Shown here in pieces: positions 8,819-19,421 of a DNA stretch of 64,000 bases. The notes beneath the pieces were generated by a model. The model searched no databases. It was not told the origin of the DNA and saw only the letters and a list, made by a program, of their open reading frames with translations. The number at the start of each line of letters is the position of its first letter. Positions within the stretch are counted from its first letter, which is position 1. A program made the position numbers and the translations under genes. The stretch comes from Candidatus Latescibacterota bacterium. Its GTDB lineage: Bacteria > JAAXHH01. The stretch spans positions 1,933,045-1,997,044 of the forward strand of contig JAJEAN010000007.1 of the NCBI GenBank assembly GCA_022822725.1. Reading direction: 5' to 3'.

Positions 8819-11800
8819 AATCCTGATTGGTAAACTTCAATGTACGGCTGTTCTCTGTGACCGTGCGGACGACATGGTCCGGCGTACCATCAGGAACCTC
8901 CGCTGATATCTCGAGGGTAACCGTTACTTTGGCTCCTACCAAACTGGAAAGATGAGCTATCACCTCTTCTGCAATCTGGCTTGCGTCCCTTCCCACACGT
9001 GCTGAATCAAGGGCAACCGTCCCATGGAAACGCTTAGGTTGCGTTGTTGGAGGCGTCACGGGCGGGACTTCACCATTACCCGATTCCCCACCATTGTTGG
9101 TGCCGTCTCCATTAGACTCCCCACCCGAATCTCCACCGTTGCCGGCCGGTTGTTTCGTCTCGGCATTGAGCTGTTGACGGGCGATACCAGGCTTGACGAG
9201 CAACCCCGAAGCTTCTTCATCCAATAGTGAAACGGCTAGCCCGACACGCAGTCCGCGAAAACGCTTAGTGTCTTCGTCAAAACTGTCTGCGTATGCAAAC
9301 GCATCCTGTTCCCAGGTGAGTAAGGCAATTCCGTCGGCGATTGCATTTAGAAGCACCCTTGAGTCCCTGATTCTAGGGAGATAGGGGTATTTTGCAAAGT
9401 CCTCGAGGATCTGTCTGATCGACACGTGGTCGCCGCGCCAGAGCGGTACGCGATCGAGTTCCATCCTTAGACGCGAGGAGGCCAAGCTGTTAATCAACAA
9501 CTCATCGCCCCTTAGCTTTTTTCCAGCTCGCACTGCTAATGAATCCTGACCCGACAATCGCATGGCCTGCCACTCGATTGGGGTATCGGTGCGATCCTGA
9601 ACCGGTACCAGGAGCCACTGGTACGTCTCTGGGAGACGGGCGGAAATCGCACTGGATGCCGCTTCCTTTTGCGTCTCAGCCTGCTTGACCTGGTAAAGTG
9701 AAAGGTCTAGTTGTTCGCGCTCTGCCAGAATCGATTTCCATGCCAGGTACTGCCTGACCGCTTCATCAAGATCCTGCAGTCTCGTGGAGTCTGCAGCCAG
9801 AAATACGAGTGAATTTCGATATATCCGTGGTGTGCTGCCTCTCGACTCCAAAATGGCATTCGCAGCTGTTTCCGCGGGATTTCCTTGTTCTTTGCTGTAG
9901 GCTCTGTCCACGCCTAGTACAACTAATCGAGCGTCACGGTCATCAGGGATATCTTGACTGGACTGCGGGAGGGGATGAATGCGACTGAAGTCGCCCGCAT
10001 TTCGGAGATCGGATCTAAGTCGCAAACCAAGTTCTTCGGTAACCCTGTCGGGATGCCGCTTCAACTGTTCGGCACGATCCTCCGCAAGTTTAGACACGGT
10101 TGGTTGTGTTGAATACCAGTAGCGGGGACCGTCCTGGTAGAGATATGTCGCCGCACCCGACAGTCGCCTGAGCGCATCGCCGAACACCGCTGGCGACTCC
10201 CCGGGCATAACACAGCCGAGTTTGACGCGACGGTCCTCGAGACCGCGATGCGCTGCATCTGCAGTGGGTGCAGATCCGAGATAGATTGTACGGGCAACCC
10301 GTCTGGAAGCGCTGAATTTCCCGAGGTTGAGGACCTGACCGTCCAATTGGAATGGCAACGATTCGGGACCGTCTACGTCCTTCTCGATCACTGGTACCCA
10401 GTTATCAGCGAGATATCTGGTCAGTTCAAATTGTACGCGCCTCTCGTCAATCGCGATATTCGCCGGCAATATCAGAGGATTTCGGTCACCTTTCTCCCAT
10501 AGACTGTGTATTACGGCTGCCATGAGTCGCAACACACCACGGGTGCGTTGGAACTTCACCAACGTGGACCAGTCCGTGTAAAGGCGGTCGAATATCTCAG
10601 GATGTATCGGATAAGCCGCCTTGATTCGCTTTTCATAGTCCGCATCCCGACATTCGAGGGGAAACTCCTGGTGTTGTGTCCGATAAAGATCTGCAAACGC
10701 GCGGGCAATAACATCACGATCCTTGAACTGCACGGGTTCCGTGAAAGGCTCAAATAGCCGACGGCGCACAATCTCAAAGCTTTCCTCGGCACTTGCTGGC
10801 CGCCAGGACGACGCGATACGCCCCACGACGTTCTGCAACCGAACGAGTGCCTCACGACCACGTTGACCGCCGACCTCGGTATCATCGGCCTGGGTGTGGG
10901 GTGATCCTGTCGTATCCGACGCCGGCAAGCTAATCACCAACAAACAGTTATCAGCAAGTTTGACAGATTCCGTAAGTGCCTGTGCAAATGTGAACTGTGT
11001 CTCGAAACCTCCAGCGGGGAGGTCGCTTTCACTATGCAACTGCCGTGCGTAGGCAACCCACTCATCAATCAGTATCAGGCACGGGCCATATTCGTTGAAG
11101 AGATTCCGAAGTACGTCGCCGGGATTTGTAGCGTTTCTGTCGTCGGCCGCAACCTGATCGAAGGCCTTCTTCCCTCCCAACTGCCATGCCAATTCACCCC
11201 AAAGTGTACGAATGACCGTACCATCTGGTTTGGTGACCGGATTCCCTGGTGAAATCTTGTTTCCAACCAGCACTACTCGCCGTGCCGTTACGAGTTCGTT
11301 TGTGTCCGTCTCTTGCAAAACAGTACCGATTTCGTCCAGTTCCTTTGAAATTGACCCTGAGAAAAGGTGATATAACGCCAACATCGAGTGGGTCTTACCA
11401 CCTCCGAAGTTGGTCTGGAGATTGACGACCGGATCGCCTCCGTTGCCTGAGAGGCGCTGAATTGCCCCGGCAAGCAAGCCTTTCAAACTTTCTGTAAGGA
11501 ATGTGCGTCTAAAGAACTCGACCGGATCGCGGTATTCATCTGTGCCCTCGCCCAAGTGCACTTGCCACAGGTCAGCCGCAAATTCTGCCTGTTGATATTG
11601 CCCGCTTGCGACATCCTCGTGGGGTGTGACGACTTCCCGCCACGGCTTCAAACCGGCTACCGTTGCACTTTCGATTGCCAGACTTGTCTGCTTGCGGCGT
11701 TCTCCGCGCGCTTGTTCGTCGAATCGTACACGAAGCAGTTCCATCTTGAACTTCTCTAGCTCGACCGTTTGCGGCGCCGATACGGCCGTTAGTAGCCGAT

Positions 11801-12146
11801 CGGTCGAATCCAATACACGGTAAGCGTCATCGCTGGAAAAAGGCCGTTGGTGCGCCCATTGATTCCGTTGATCACGTAGCTCGCTCACCAGACTGCGCTC
11901 AGTCCGGCCAAGTGTTTGACGAAAAACGACGTTCCAGGATTCCCACATCAGTTTGAGAAGTGCCGCAACGTCCCACTCGTGGATCGAATCGCTATCTCGC
12001 AGATGATCATCACTGAGATAGTTCTTGGCTTCGGCATACCATTGTGCGCCGTGCGAGTTCTCAAATTCACGCTTTACAAAAGGGGCCAATCCCTTTTGAA
12101 GCAACCCAAGTGCGTTGCCGACGCGTTCCTGGTTGGTGATTGCCAT
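8805..12146 (-). CDS. DUF499 ATPase with N-terminal Swt1/HEPN-like region
   Basis: Walker A NFGGGKTHSMLALYHLF, Walker B CLILIDEWVAYARQL, N-terminal RDQRNQWAHQ (R-x4-H). Confidence 0.85.
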   Translation of the reverse strand: MAITNQERVGNALGLLQKGLAPFVKREFENSHGAQWYAEAKNYLSDDHLRDSDSIHEWDVAALLKLMWESWNVVFRQTLGRTERSLVSELRDQRNQWAHQRPFSSDDAYRVLDSTDRLLTAVSAPQTVELEKFKMELLRVRFDEQARGERRKQTSLAIESATVAGLKPWREVVTPHEDVASGQYQQAEFAADLWQVHLGEGTDEYRDPVEFFRRTFLTESLKGLLAGAIQRLSGNGGDPVVNLQTNFGGGKTHSMLALYHLFSGSISKELDEIGTVLQETDTNELVTARRVVLVGNKISPGNPVTKPDGTVIRTLWGELAWQLGGKKAFDQVAADDRNATNPGDVLRNLFNEYGPCLILIDEWVAYARQLHSESDLPAGGFETQFTFAQALTESVKLADNCLLVISLPASDTTGSPHTQADDTEVGGQRGREALVRLQNVVGRIASSWRPASAEESFEIVRRRLFEPFTEPVQFKDRDVIARAFADLYRTQHQEFPLECRDADYEKRIKAAYPIHPEIFDRLYTDWSTLVKFQRTRGVLRLMAAVIHSLWEKGDRNPLILPANIAIDERRVQFELTRYLADNWVPVIEKDVDGPESLPFQLDGQVLNLGKFSASRRVARTIYLGSAPTADAAHRGLEDRRVKLGCVMPGESPAVFGDALRRLSGAATYLYQDGPRYWYSTQPTVSKLAEDRAEQLKRHPDRVTEELGLRLRSDLRNAGDFSRIHPLPQSSQDIPDDRDARLVVLGVDRAYSKEQGNPAETAANAILESRGSTPRIYRNSLVFLAADSTRLQDLDEAVRQYLAWKSILAEREQLDLSLYQVKQAETQKEAASSAISARLPETYQWLLVPVQDRTDTPIEWQAMRLSGQDSLAVRAGKKLRGDELLINSLASSRLRMELDRVPLWRGDHVSIRQILEDFAKYPYLPRIRDSRVLLNAIADGIALLTWEQDAFAYADSFDEDTKRFRGLRVGLAVSLLDEEASGLLVKPGIARQQLNAETKQPAGNGGDSGGESNGDGTNNGGESGNGEVPPVTPPTTQPKRFHGTVALDSARVGRDASQIAEEVIAHLSSLVGAKVTVTLEISAEVPDGTPDHVVRTVTENSRTLKFTNQDFEME

Positions 12147-12304
12147 AGTTTACCTCTTAGTCTCGATACTCAGTATATATCGCATTTACTTTACGCTCGG
12201 TCTTGGCCGATAAATCTAACCACCGCATGCAGTTCGTGCACCAATACTTTGTTGATTTCAGTCGCTTGATATTCGAATCCCAATGAAACCCTTACTTTCA
12301 CCCA

Positions 12305-15208
12305 TCAGATATCTACGTCATCAAATAGACTTTCTTGCTCGCCAGGTTCTTTCTGTCTCGAAAGGCGGGTAATCTCGGGCCAACTCTGTACTAAACTGTT
12401 GTAGGAAAGTGCTTCGGCGGCTCGGCCTCTGCGCTCGCAGACGTTAAAGAGATGGTAGGCCAGTTCGCGAGCGACATCCGCCCAGGCACCGAGACGGGCC
12501 ACTAGCTGAGCCGCTCCCTCCTCACCACTAGTTTCGTGTGCTCGAATCATGCGGTGAACTGCCTCCCACACGGAGATCCTGTTGTCAGTTGCTGGGTCCC
12601 AATCGTCGACCAACTCCTCTGGGCGCAACAACCTCACTTTGCCCGCCCTTGAGTCTAGGATGCCACCTTCAACTATTCCGTCGATGCTGGTATTCTTGGC
12701 CTTGGATAGGGTCTCAGCAACTCCGTATTCACCTTCGCCAAAACCGTGCTGCTCGAACCACGCCAGTGCCCAGCGGCTGTCGGCATCGAAATCACCCTCC
12801 TGCTCTGCCAGTACTTCGTCAAGCACTTGATTGATTAGTGCCAGGGCTTCACGCACCGAGACTGGCTGTCCCTTGGCGTCGAGCACCTTGGCGTAGTAGG
12901 TGTATACTGCCATACCAGGTCCGATAGCAGCTTGGGCAAGATCTACCGGTGCGATATTTCCAGATTGCAGGCTGTCGAGAGCGGCGGGCAATCTGGCCCT
13001 TAACGCGTTAATAAACTCGCGCCGGGTAGCCAGTGGTGCGTCATCAGGGGATTTGCGACAGACGAGTACAATGCTAGAGGCGAGGGCGTTGGTGCCAGCA
13101 CTGATCATGCGATTTCCGAGTTCTGTCCGCATGGGCCAAGTGCCAGAAATACTTAGGCCAGCGCGGATAACCGCATCGAGAAAGGTCTCCCATCCAGTAC
13201 TAGAAGTACCCGCGCCTTCTTTAGTCTCGGACTGTTTGAATGCATAGTAGATCGTGACTGAGAAACTCGGATGCGCCTGTACGGCGAGACGGTGCATCGC
13301 TTTGGTCATTCCGTCGAGAAAAAACGCCTCCGCTCTTACCTTACTTCCATGCCTGTAGGGTGTAGCAACCAATTCTTCGGCCTTTGGCACGACGAGAGTG
13401 GCAAAGAGGTCGGGGAAGACCTTACGGAGAGAGTGTCGCAACCATACGTAAAAGAAGTCGGAGAGGTCAGCGTAGCCAATGTTGTCGTAGTAAGGGGGGT
13501 CTGTTGAAACAATTCTGTTGATACTAAGGTTTTGTGATGTGGCATCTGCTTGGTTAGCTAAACCTAGTGACTGCGCTGGCATCTTCTGGACTGACTTCCA
13601 AATCCAGTCAACCATAGCCATGAAATTACCAGTGGAATCACAAAACGGATTTCCTTCTACGTAGTCCCAAACCATTGGGATAGCTTGACGCCCAAAGGTG
13701 TTACGTACTAACTCCTTCGAATTGTGCCAACTACAAATTGATGACCAGTAGTCACTACACTTGTCTACAGCAAAGCTTAAATAGACGGCAATAGCTTCGG
13801 CGTACGCTGTCGCCCCAATACCACCATCGCGCAAAGCCTGCTTGTCCTCAGTCAGATTGACCGACGCGTCCTGCTTGATGCGTTCCACCGTTTCGGCCAC
13901 CAAGTCCGCAAATGTGGTAAGGGCGACAAGCTGGCGGCGAGTGAAGAGGTCGCACCACATTGTCATACCGTACTCTTGCACTCGGAAGCCTAGTGCTCGC
14001 TCCGGTAATCTCGTGTCAGGTCGCCACTTAGGTTCTGATTGTTTGGCAATTGCTTCATGCTCTGGCGTTGGCGTCAAATAAACTCGTCCACGATCTCCTT
14101 CGACTACTATAGCCATCAAACGCGCACCCATCCGCCCAGATTTTGCCTCTGTACGCAAAAACTCAAACGGCATGGGTGTATCCGACATTAGACAGAGAAA
14201 GGGGCTACCACTACCTCCAGACTTGGTACCCACCTTTGTCGCTTCCACATCCGGTGGCTCTCCCTCCTTTACGGTAAACCTATAGCCCCCTCCCGCAATC
14301 ACTGGCTCGACGTATGCCTTCTTTCCTTTCTTCGTAGAGAGCATGAAAGTAGTGACTAGCGGTACATCGACATCGGCAAACGCCGGGTTCGGGCTCTTTA
14401 CTGTCCTAGCCCAAAGCCACGCGATCACTGTCAATTTGCGACCTTTGTAGCGTTCAAGATCAGAACGTTCCCGTACCATCTCCTCTGTAACTTCAACTTG
14501 TGGATACAGGTTTCCGATGCGCTTCTCGGCTTCGTCGCGCATCCACTGGCCATAGTAGTGTATGTCCTCGGCCAATCCCTTCGCGCTGGTCCAGTTGTGT
14601 CCGATAAGCTTCCGCTTCTCGGCCAATCCACCAGGTCGAGCTTCTGGGTTCACCGGTGGTCTTCCAGCAAACTTCGGCGGGATCTCGATCATAGCCTTGT
14701 TGATGAGCACAGCTACCGGATTGAGGTCGCTTCCATGTGCTTCGAGGCCCAGCCTTTGTGCTTCGAGCGGCAGCGCACCACCACCAGCAAAGGGATCGTG
14801 GAAGGCAGGGAGCTTGTAGCGATCGAATAGCACTTCAGCGTGCGGATGATCGGCATTCTCGGCGCAAGCTCTCCGCCAACTCCGCCATATCTCGTCACGA
14901 GCCTGTTGCAGTATTTCCTCGTTGTTGGTGTTCTTCCATTCTACTAATGCTTCAATGATGCTAAAGAGCCTCCGACGCTCCTTTTCTTGCGCTTTCTTAG
15001 TGGGAAATAGGTCTGGCCAACTTGAAGGATCGTCGACCATTTGCGCGAAAATCACGGCCCGTGCTGCAGCCAACGGCCGCCGTGCCCACCACAGATGTAA
15101 CGTGGCCGGATGCCCGTGACGGATAGACTTCTCTCGTGCCGAGGCTGTGTTGATAGCGTCGAGGGGGAGGGCTACCTCGATGAGCTTCTTTCTATGCGTG
15201 GTGGTCAT
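12305..15208 (-). CDS. DUF1156 domain DNA methyltransferase
   Basis: N-terminus LIEVALPLDAINTASAREKSIRHGHPATLHLWWARRPLAAARAVIFAQ; SAM motif DPFAGGGALPLEAQRLG; catalytic DPPYYDNIGYADLSDFFYVWLR. Confidence 0.92.
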   Translation of the reverse strand: MTTTHRKKLIEVALPLDAINTASAREKSIRHGHPATLHLWWARRPLAAARAVIFAQMVDDPSSWPDLFPTKKAQEKERRRLFSIIEALVEWKNTNNEEILQQARDEIWRSWRRACAENADHPHAEVLFDRYKLPAFHDPFAGGGALPLEAQRLGLEAHGSDLNPVAVLINKAMIEIPPKFAGRPPVNPEARPGGLAEKRKLIGHNWTSAKGLAEDIHYYGQWMRDEAEKRIGNLYPQVEVTEEMVRERSDLERYKGRKLTVIAWLWARTVKSPNPAFADVDVPLVTTFMLSTKKGKKAYVEPVIAGGGYRFTVKEGEPPDVEATKVGTKSGGSGSPFLCLMSDTPMPFEFLRTEAKSGRMGARLMAIVVEGDRGRVYLTPTPEHEAIAKQSEPKWRPDTRLPERALGFRVQEYGMTMWCDLFTRRQLVALTTFADLVAETVERIKQDASVNLTEDKQALRDGGIGATAYAEAIAVYLSFAVDKCSDYWSSICSWHNSKELVRNTFGRQAIPMVWDYVEGNPFCDSTGNFMAMVDWIWKSVQKMPAQSLGLANQADATSQNLSINRIVSTDPPYYDNIGYADLSDFFYVWLRHSLRKVFPDLFATLVVPKAEELVATPYRHGSKVRAEAFFLDGMTKAMHRLAVQAHPSFSVTIYYAFKQSETKEGAGTSSTGWETFLDAVIRAGLSISGTWPMRTELGNRMISAGTNALASSIVLVCRKSPDDAPLATRREFINALRARLPAALDSLQSGNIAPVDLAQAAIGPGMAVYTYYAKVLDAKGQPVSVREALALINQVLDEVLAEQEGDFDADSRWALAWFEQHGFGEGEYGVAETLSKAKNTSIDGIVEGGILDSRAGKVRLLRPEELVDDWDPATDNRISVWEAVHRMIRAHETSGEEGAAQLVARLGAWADVARELAYHLFNVCERRGRAAEALSYNSLVQSWPEITRLSRQKEPGEQESLFDDVDI

Positions 15209-18200
15209 GACTATATACCAATCTATAAGTTGCTGGGAAAAGGGTGACTTCCCTCTGATCTCGCATGGTACGAAGCTGGGCCCCGGTTATTTCGATCGGA
15301 TAATCCTTAACGTCTGTCAGTATGAGCGCGTATGTTTCAGGATTCTGTTCGATTAGGTTCCAGATTTCTGCTTCGAGTTGCAGAGGCTCTCTTTCCAAGC
15401 AGTGGTCTTTAGGCAAGTAGTACCGCACGAGACTACCGTTCGCGGTCCGATACTCCCATGGAATGCTCATACCATTCGTCCGGCCAATCCAACTACCATT
15501 TTCGTGAACGAAGCGCTGTGCATGCTCCTTCTTAAAGTGAAGTGCTTTTGCAAATCGTTCAATAATAGTTGGCTTTGAAGATTTCTTAGGAACTCGGTTG
15601 TTCGGTTTCGTCGCGTTGATCACGTCGGCCGTCGTCGAATTGTCGCCAACGTTTTGTCCTGTTTCCTCGTGACCAACTCCGGTTCCAAGCAAGTCACCGT
15701 TCATGCTCTCTTCTAATGTCTCGTCAACGGATTCGCCTAGTCTTGCCAACTCTGTTGTTTCGAGATTCCCCAATTTGCCTTCCTTGTTCTCCGCATTTTG
15801 CTTCGTAGGGTTGGTTACAACCGACTGGTTGAAGTTTTCATTGAGATACTCGCGCACGTTTTGCACCGATCGTTCGTAGCTGTAGTCGAGTGCAGCTTGG
15901 ATATCAGGTCGCCCGAAGACTCTTCCAATCTCTGCCGGCACGCGGCGTGCAAGCTTCCCGTGTGACAAAGACTCAACATATAGCGTCTGTCCAAACCAGA
16001 CTACTTCAGCCCGGCGGCCTGTTCCTGCTGGTTTACCGTCTATATAGGGGGTGACTTCAAGCCCTGTCGTTTCAAACCAACGTGTTTGTTCGAGAGAAGC
16101 AGCGAGAGTACGAACTCGGTCCGTCTCTTCCTCAGTCTCGAGCACAACATGAAATAATTCAGCGCCAAGGGTATTGATCCATTCCTTGTCAACTGGATCG
16201 CTGATGGAAAAAAGGCTCTCTTGGATACGTTCCTCGATTTGTGCGGCCAACGGCGTCAGCCGAGCAAATGGAGCACTACTCGTGACTTCACCTTGCAAGC
16301 GCTGCAGGTCAGCGGTTTGTTGTTTGACCCAGGAAAACAGATGTCCCCAAGGAACTAGGAACTGCATGGTGAGCCCATACAATAGTCTATCCACGGGAAC
16401 CCACTCACCTTCGAGATTAAGCCAGTGCTTGCACTCCTCCCAGATTCGCGTTGGATGCCGTTTTAACAACTCACGAACCCGACGTCCGTCTTCTTGTGAA
16501 AGCACTTCTCCGGAAGGCAGTCCCATTAGCCATTTAATGGCCTGTTCTGCAGTCGGACGCTCGGCAATGCCTATCTTGCGCCAGATTGAAAGGTCGCGTA
16601 CCCCTGAACGAATGACCGCAGCGCCGGGTACAGTTTCCTCATCTGAAGAAAGATAAACCCCCGCAATCGACGCCCAATCGTCATCTTGGGTCAGAATCAG
16701 TTTTTCAATCTGAAATGTATTGATGATTTCTTGAACCTCGTCGCTTGAGCAGGTATTCATCATCTTGTCCAGGCGACCGTACCACTTCTCCACCTCATGG
16801 ACTGGAGGTCTGTCAGCTTTCGCCAATGCGCGCAGGCGGTCAAGGAGACGATCCGGACTAGTCGGCTTACATTGTACACCGAGGAGATCGAGCAAGGAGC
16901 GTGTAGTTTCAAGATCTACACTTCCGTGAACGAAGGGCTCGACGTTTAAAAGTGATTCCGTCTCGGGTGTCCTTCGAAGAAGATCTCCCGGTTTACGTGG
17001 GAAACCCCGATCATCGAGAAGACATGGCAATTCTCGCATGCTGAGTATCCATGTAGGCACGAGGGGCTCATTTGAAATCCGCGCTTCTCTTCCGGTGGTG
17101 GCGATTTGATATAGTTCCGCGGTTTTCTCGTGGTTCCAATATACCTCCCCCTCCGCGAACACCCGATCGATGACCTTGACCCATACAAATTCATCCTCTG
17201 TAGCTAGATTCTTCCAGTAATTCCAGTAGGTTTTATCGAAGTCCCAATCTTCAACAAAAAAACTGTTGGTAACGTATCTGTAATTCAGATCGTCTTTTAA
17301 CCCGCGTATCGTTGCGTCTTGCTCAATGCGCTGTTTTCCGTAGACACTGATCCTTCGGGGGATCAATGGGACAAAGGTTTGAAGGCCGGCACGGCCCGAA
17401 TTCACCCACTTAAACCACTCGTCCTGAGTACAAGAACTGAATTCTGTGGTGTATTCAGGATGAAGTAAGTGTGTTTCCCTTTGTTGTTCTGGCAACAACT
17501 CTTCTACCCGGCCATCTCGGTCAAAAAGTATGTCGTTTTTTAAGGGTCTAAGTTTATTGTCTCGAGTGAAATAGCAGAACGCATCACCGACATCCGCTTC
17601 TAGTTTCGCTCCGATTTGCGCAAGCCTAGTACATCGTTGCATGCAAACATCACTTTGAGCGAAGAAGCCAGCAGAAACTTTTCTGAACACCGCGTTTACA
17701 TCACTGGTTTTGTCTAACTCAATCTGAGCCAGAACAGCATAGGCATCCGCTACCCCCTTTTGCATGGTGGAGTCTTGCTGCTCATCAAATGTTCTTCTTT
17801 GCTTTGCGAGAAAACGAGGCCAATTCTGATTCAAGACGATCAGATGGCTTGCCAGGAAATCCCAGTCTTCCTTTGACCGAAGGAGCTTCTCCTCGCCAAG
17901 ACGAACGATACCTCTTGCATCATAGAGTTCGTCCTTACCTTGAACAGGAACGATTCTAATATCGTTGATAGGTGGATAGTATTGGTTATTGGTGCTTGTA
18001 TAACGGTATCCTGTGTATTCTGGGGCAATGTATATCCATAGATTCAGCAGTTGACGCCAAGTCTTTGGCCTCGGAATCTGTTTCCACCGAAGGATATCGA
18101 GGAAATCCTGCTTACATATTTCATCGACTAAGCCCCAATTCGTCAGCTTTCTGCCATCAGCGGGTGTAATGTGCTGATTCAAGGCAGGGCGGGCATCCTC

Positions 18201-19421
18201 GTCCAGAAGTGCGACCGCTTGGTCCGGCTCCCAGACATCGAGTATGGGTCGTGGGATGATTATGCTTTGTTTCTTAAGAACTAATTGGCCCTTTTCAGTC
18301 AGAAGTACTGCTTGTCCCCTTATCACTGCTTCGAACGCTTCCTCCGTGATCGTTCCACTCACGCCTTCTATCGAGTTATTTTCCCGATCGAGGTCCGGGA
18401 ACAGCGCGTACGCCCGCGCACGTGCGGAAACAGGAGCTTCCGACTGGCTTAGCCATTTAAGAAAGGCGTTTGCAGCCAACTCACCTGCGCGTTTGAGTAG
18501 CCACCGGTTGGTCGGTGAAGTCTCTGGATCTTTGATTTTGAGGCGTGCGGGATCCTGAATAAACGGTGCGTTGCACGCGAAGGGCAGATCGGTCAACACA
18601 CCAGTCGGCAGCACAACGTACAACCGTCCTTCTATCCCCAAAACAATCTCGATGCTGCAAGGTGGAAACTCGGACTCCTCTTCAGTCGTGAGCATGCGCT
18701 CATTCCTGATTTCTGTCAGTGCTTCCTCCGGAAACGGAGCGGCCTCGGACCGAATTAGCAAGTACGGCTCATCATCGTTTTTGTGGTGAACTACCCATTC
18801 GCTTTGCGGAATCGGCCCTGGCCCTTGTCTGTCCCATTGAACCACGCAGTCGTCGATTTGCATACTGCGTATGTTCCTGAAAAACAGAAGGGATACAGGG
18901 CTTTTTAGCCATTCTTGAAGACTCTTTTCGACTTCCTGCTGCCTGTGCATATCACATATCGGCACTCGAATACGTGTTCGACCGTGAGTTTCACAGTATT
19001 CGTGAAGCCAGTGTGGCTCAGTAAAACGATTACGTTGAAAGCAAACACTAAGTGAAGGAGTGAAAAGATCTACACGATCTCCGAGACTGAACGTACTCTT
19101 GAAACCGACACCTCGAAAGCCGATGGTATGAAGAGATCTTTTGTTCGAATAGCCGAACCGACATAATGATTTAAAGTGTTCTTCTATGAAATCTTGTCCG
19201 TTATGCTCGAAAAAAAACATCCGATTCTCTACTCGCACTGACACCTCGGTTGCACCCGCGTCGTCCGCGTTCTGGAGTAGTTCCGATAGAACATTCCTGG
19301 GACTTTGTACTTGTTTAAATAACTGGTGCCACGGACCCGCCAGATCGGGATCTTGCTCCAACTGATCCCAACGCTGACTGGCACTGTCACGTATTTCGTT
19401 GAAAAAAACAGGAGGGTTCAA
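15192..19421 (-). CDS. Sacsin-like GHKL ATPase, 1409 aa
   Basis: ELLQNADDAGATEVSV and GFRGVGFKSTFSLGDRVDLF, characteristic of sacsin N-terminal ATP-binding domains; overlaps DUF1156 start by 17 bp. Confidence 0.85.
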   Translation of the reverse strand: MNPPVFFNEIRDSASQRWDQLEQDPDLAGPWHQLFKQVQSPRNVLSELLQNADDAGATEVSVRVENRMFFFEHNGQDFIEEHFKSLCRFGYSNKRSLHTIGFRGVGFKSTFSLGDRVDLFTPSLSVCFQRNRFTEPHWLHEYCETHGRTRIRVPICDMHRQQEVEKSLQEWLKSPVSLLFFRNIRSMQIDDCVVQWDRQGPGPIPQSEWVVHHKNDDEPYLLIRSEAAPFPEEALTEIRNERMLTTEEESEFPPCSIEIVLGIEGRLYVVLPTGVLTDLPFACNAPFIQDPARLKIKDPETSPTNRWLLKRAGELAANAFLKWLSQSEAPVSARARAYALFPDLDRENNSIEGVSGTITEEAFEAVIRGQAVLLTEKGQLVLKKQSIIIPRPILDVWEPDQAVALLDEDARPALNQHITPADGRKLTNWGLVDEICKQDFLDILRWKQIPRPKTWRQLLNLWIYIAPEYTGYRYTSTNNQYYPPINDIRIVPVQGKDELYDARGIVRLGEEKLLRSKEDWDFLASHLIVLNQNWPRFLAKQRRTFDEQQDSTMQKGVADAYAVLAQIELDKTSDVNAVFRKVSAGFFAQSDVCMQRCTRLAQIGAKLEADVGDAFCYFTRDNKLRPLKNDILFDRDGRVEELLPEQQRETHLLHPEYTTEFSSCTQDEWFKWVNSGRAGLQTFVPLIPRRISVYGKQRIEQDATIRGLKDDLNYRYVTNSFFVEDWDFDKTYWNYWKNLATEDEFVWVKVIDRVFAEGEVYWNHEKTAELYQIATTGREARISNEPLVPTWILSMRELPCLLDDRGFPRKPGDLLRRTPETESLLNVEPFVHGSVDLETTRSLLDLLGVQCKPTSPDRLLDRLRALAKADRPPVHEVEKWYGRLDKMMNTCSSDEVQEIINTFQIEKLILTQDDDWASIAGVYLSSDEETVPGAAVIRSGVRDLSIWRKIGIAERPTAEQAIKWLMGLPSGEVLSQEDGRRVRELLKRHPTRIWEECKHWLNLEGEWVPVDRLLYGLTMQFLVPWGHLFSWVKQQTADLQRLQGEVTSSAPFARLTPLAAQIEERIQESLFSISDPVDKEWINTLGAELFHVVLETEEETDRVRTLAASLEQTRWFETTGLEVTPYIDGKPAGTGRRAEVVWFGQTLYVESLSHGKLARRVPAEIGRVFGRPDIQAALDYSYERSVQNVREYLNENFNQSVVTNPTKQNAENKEGKLGNLETTELARLGESVDETLEESMNGDLLGTGVGHEETGQNVGDNSTTADVINATKPNNRVPKKSSKPTIIERFAKALHFKKEHAQRFVHENGSWIGRTNGMSIPWEYRTANGSLVRYYLPKDHCLEREPLQLEAEIWNLIEQNPETYALILTDVKDYPIEITGAQLRTMRDQREVTLFPATYRLVYSHDHHA

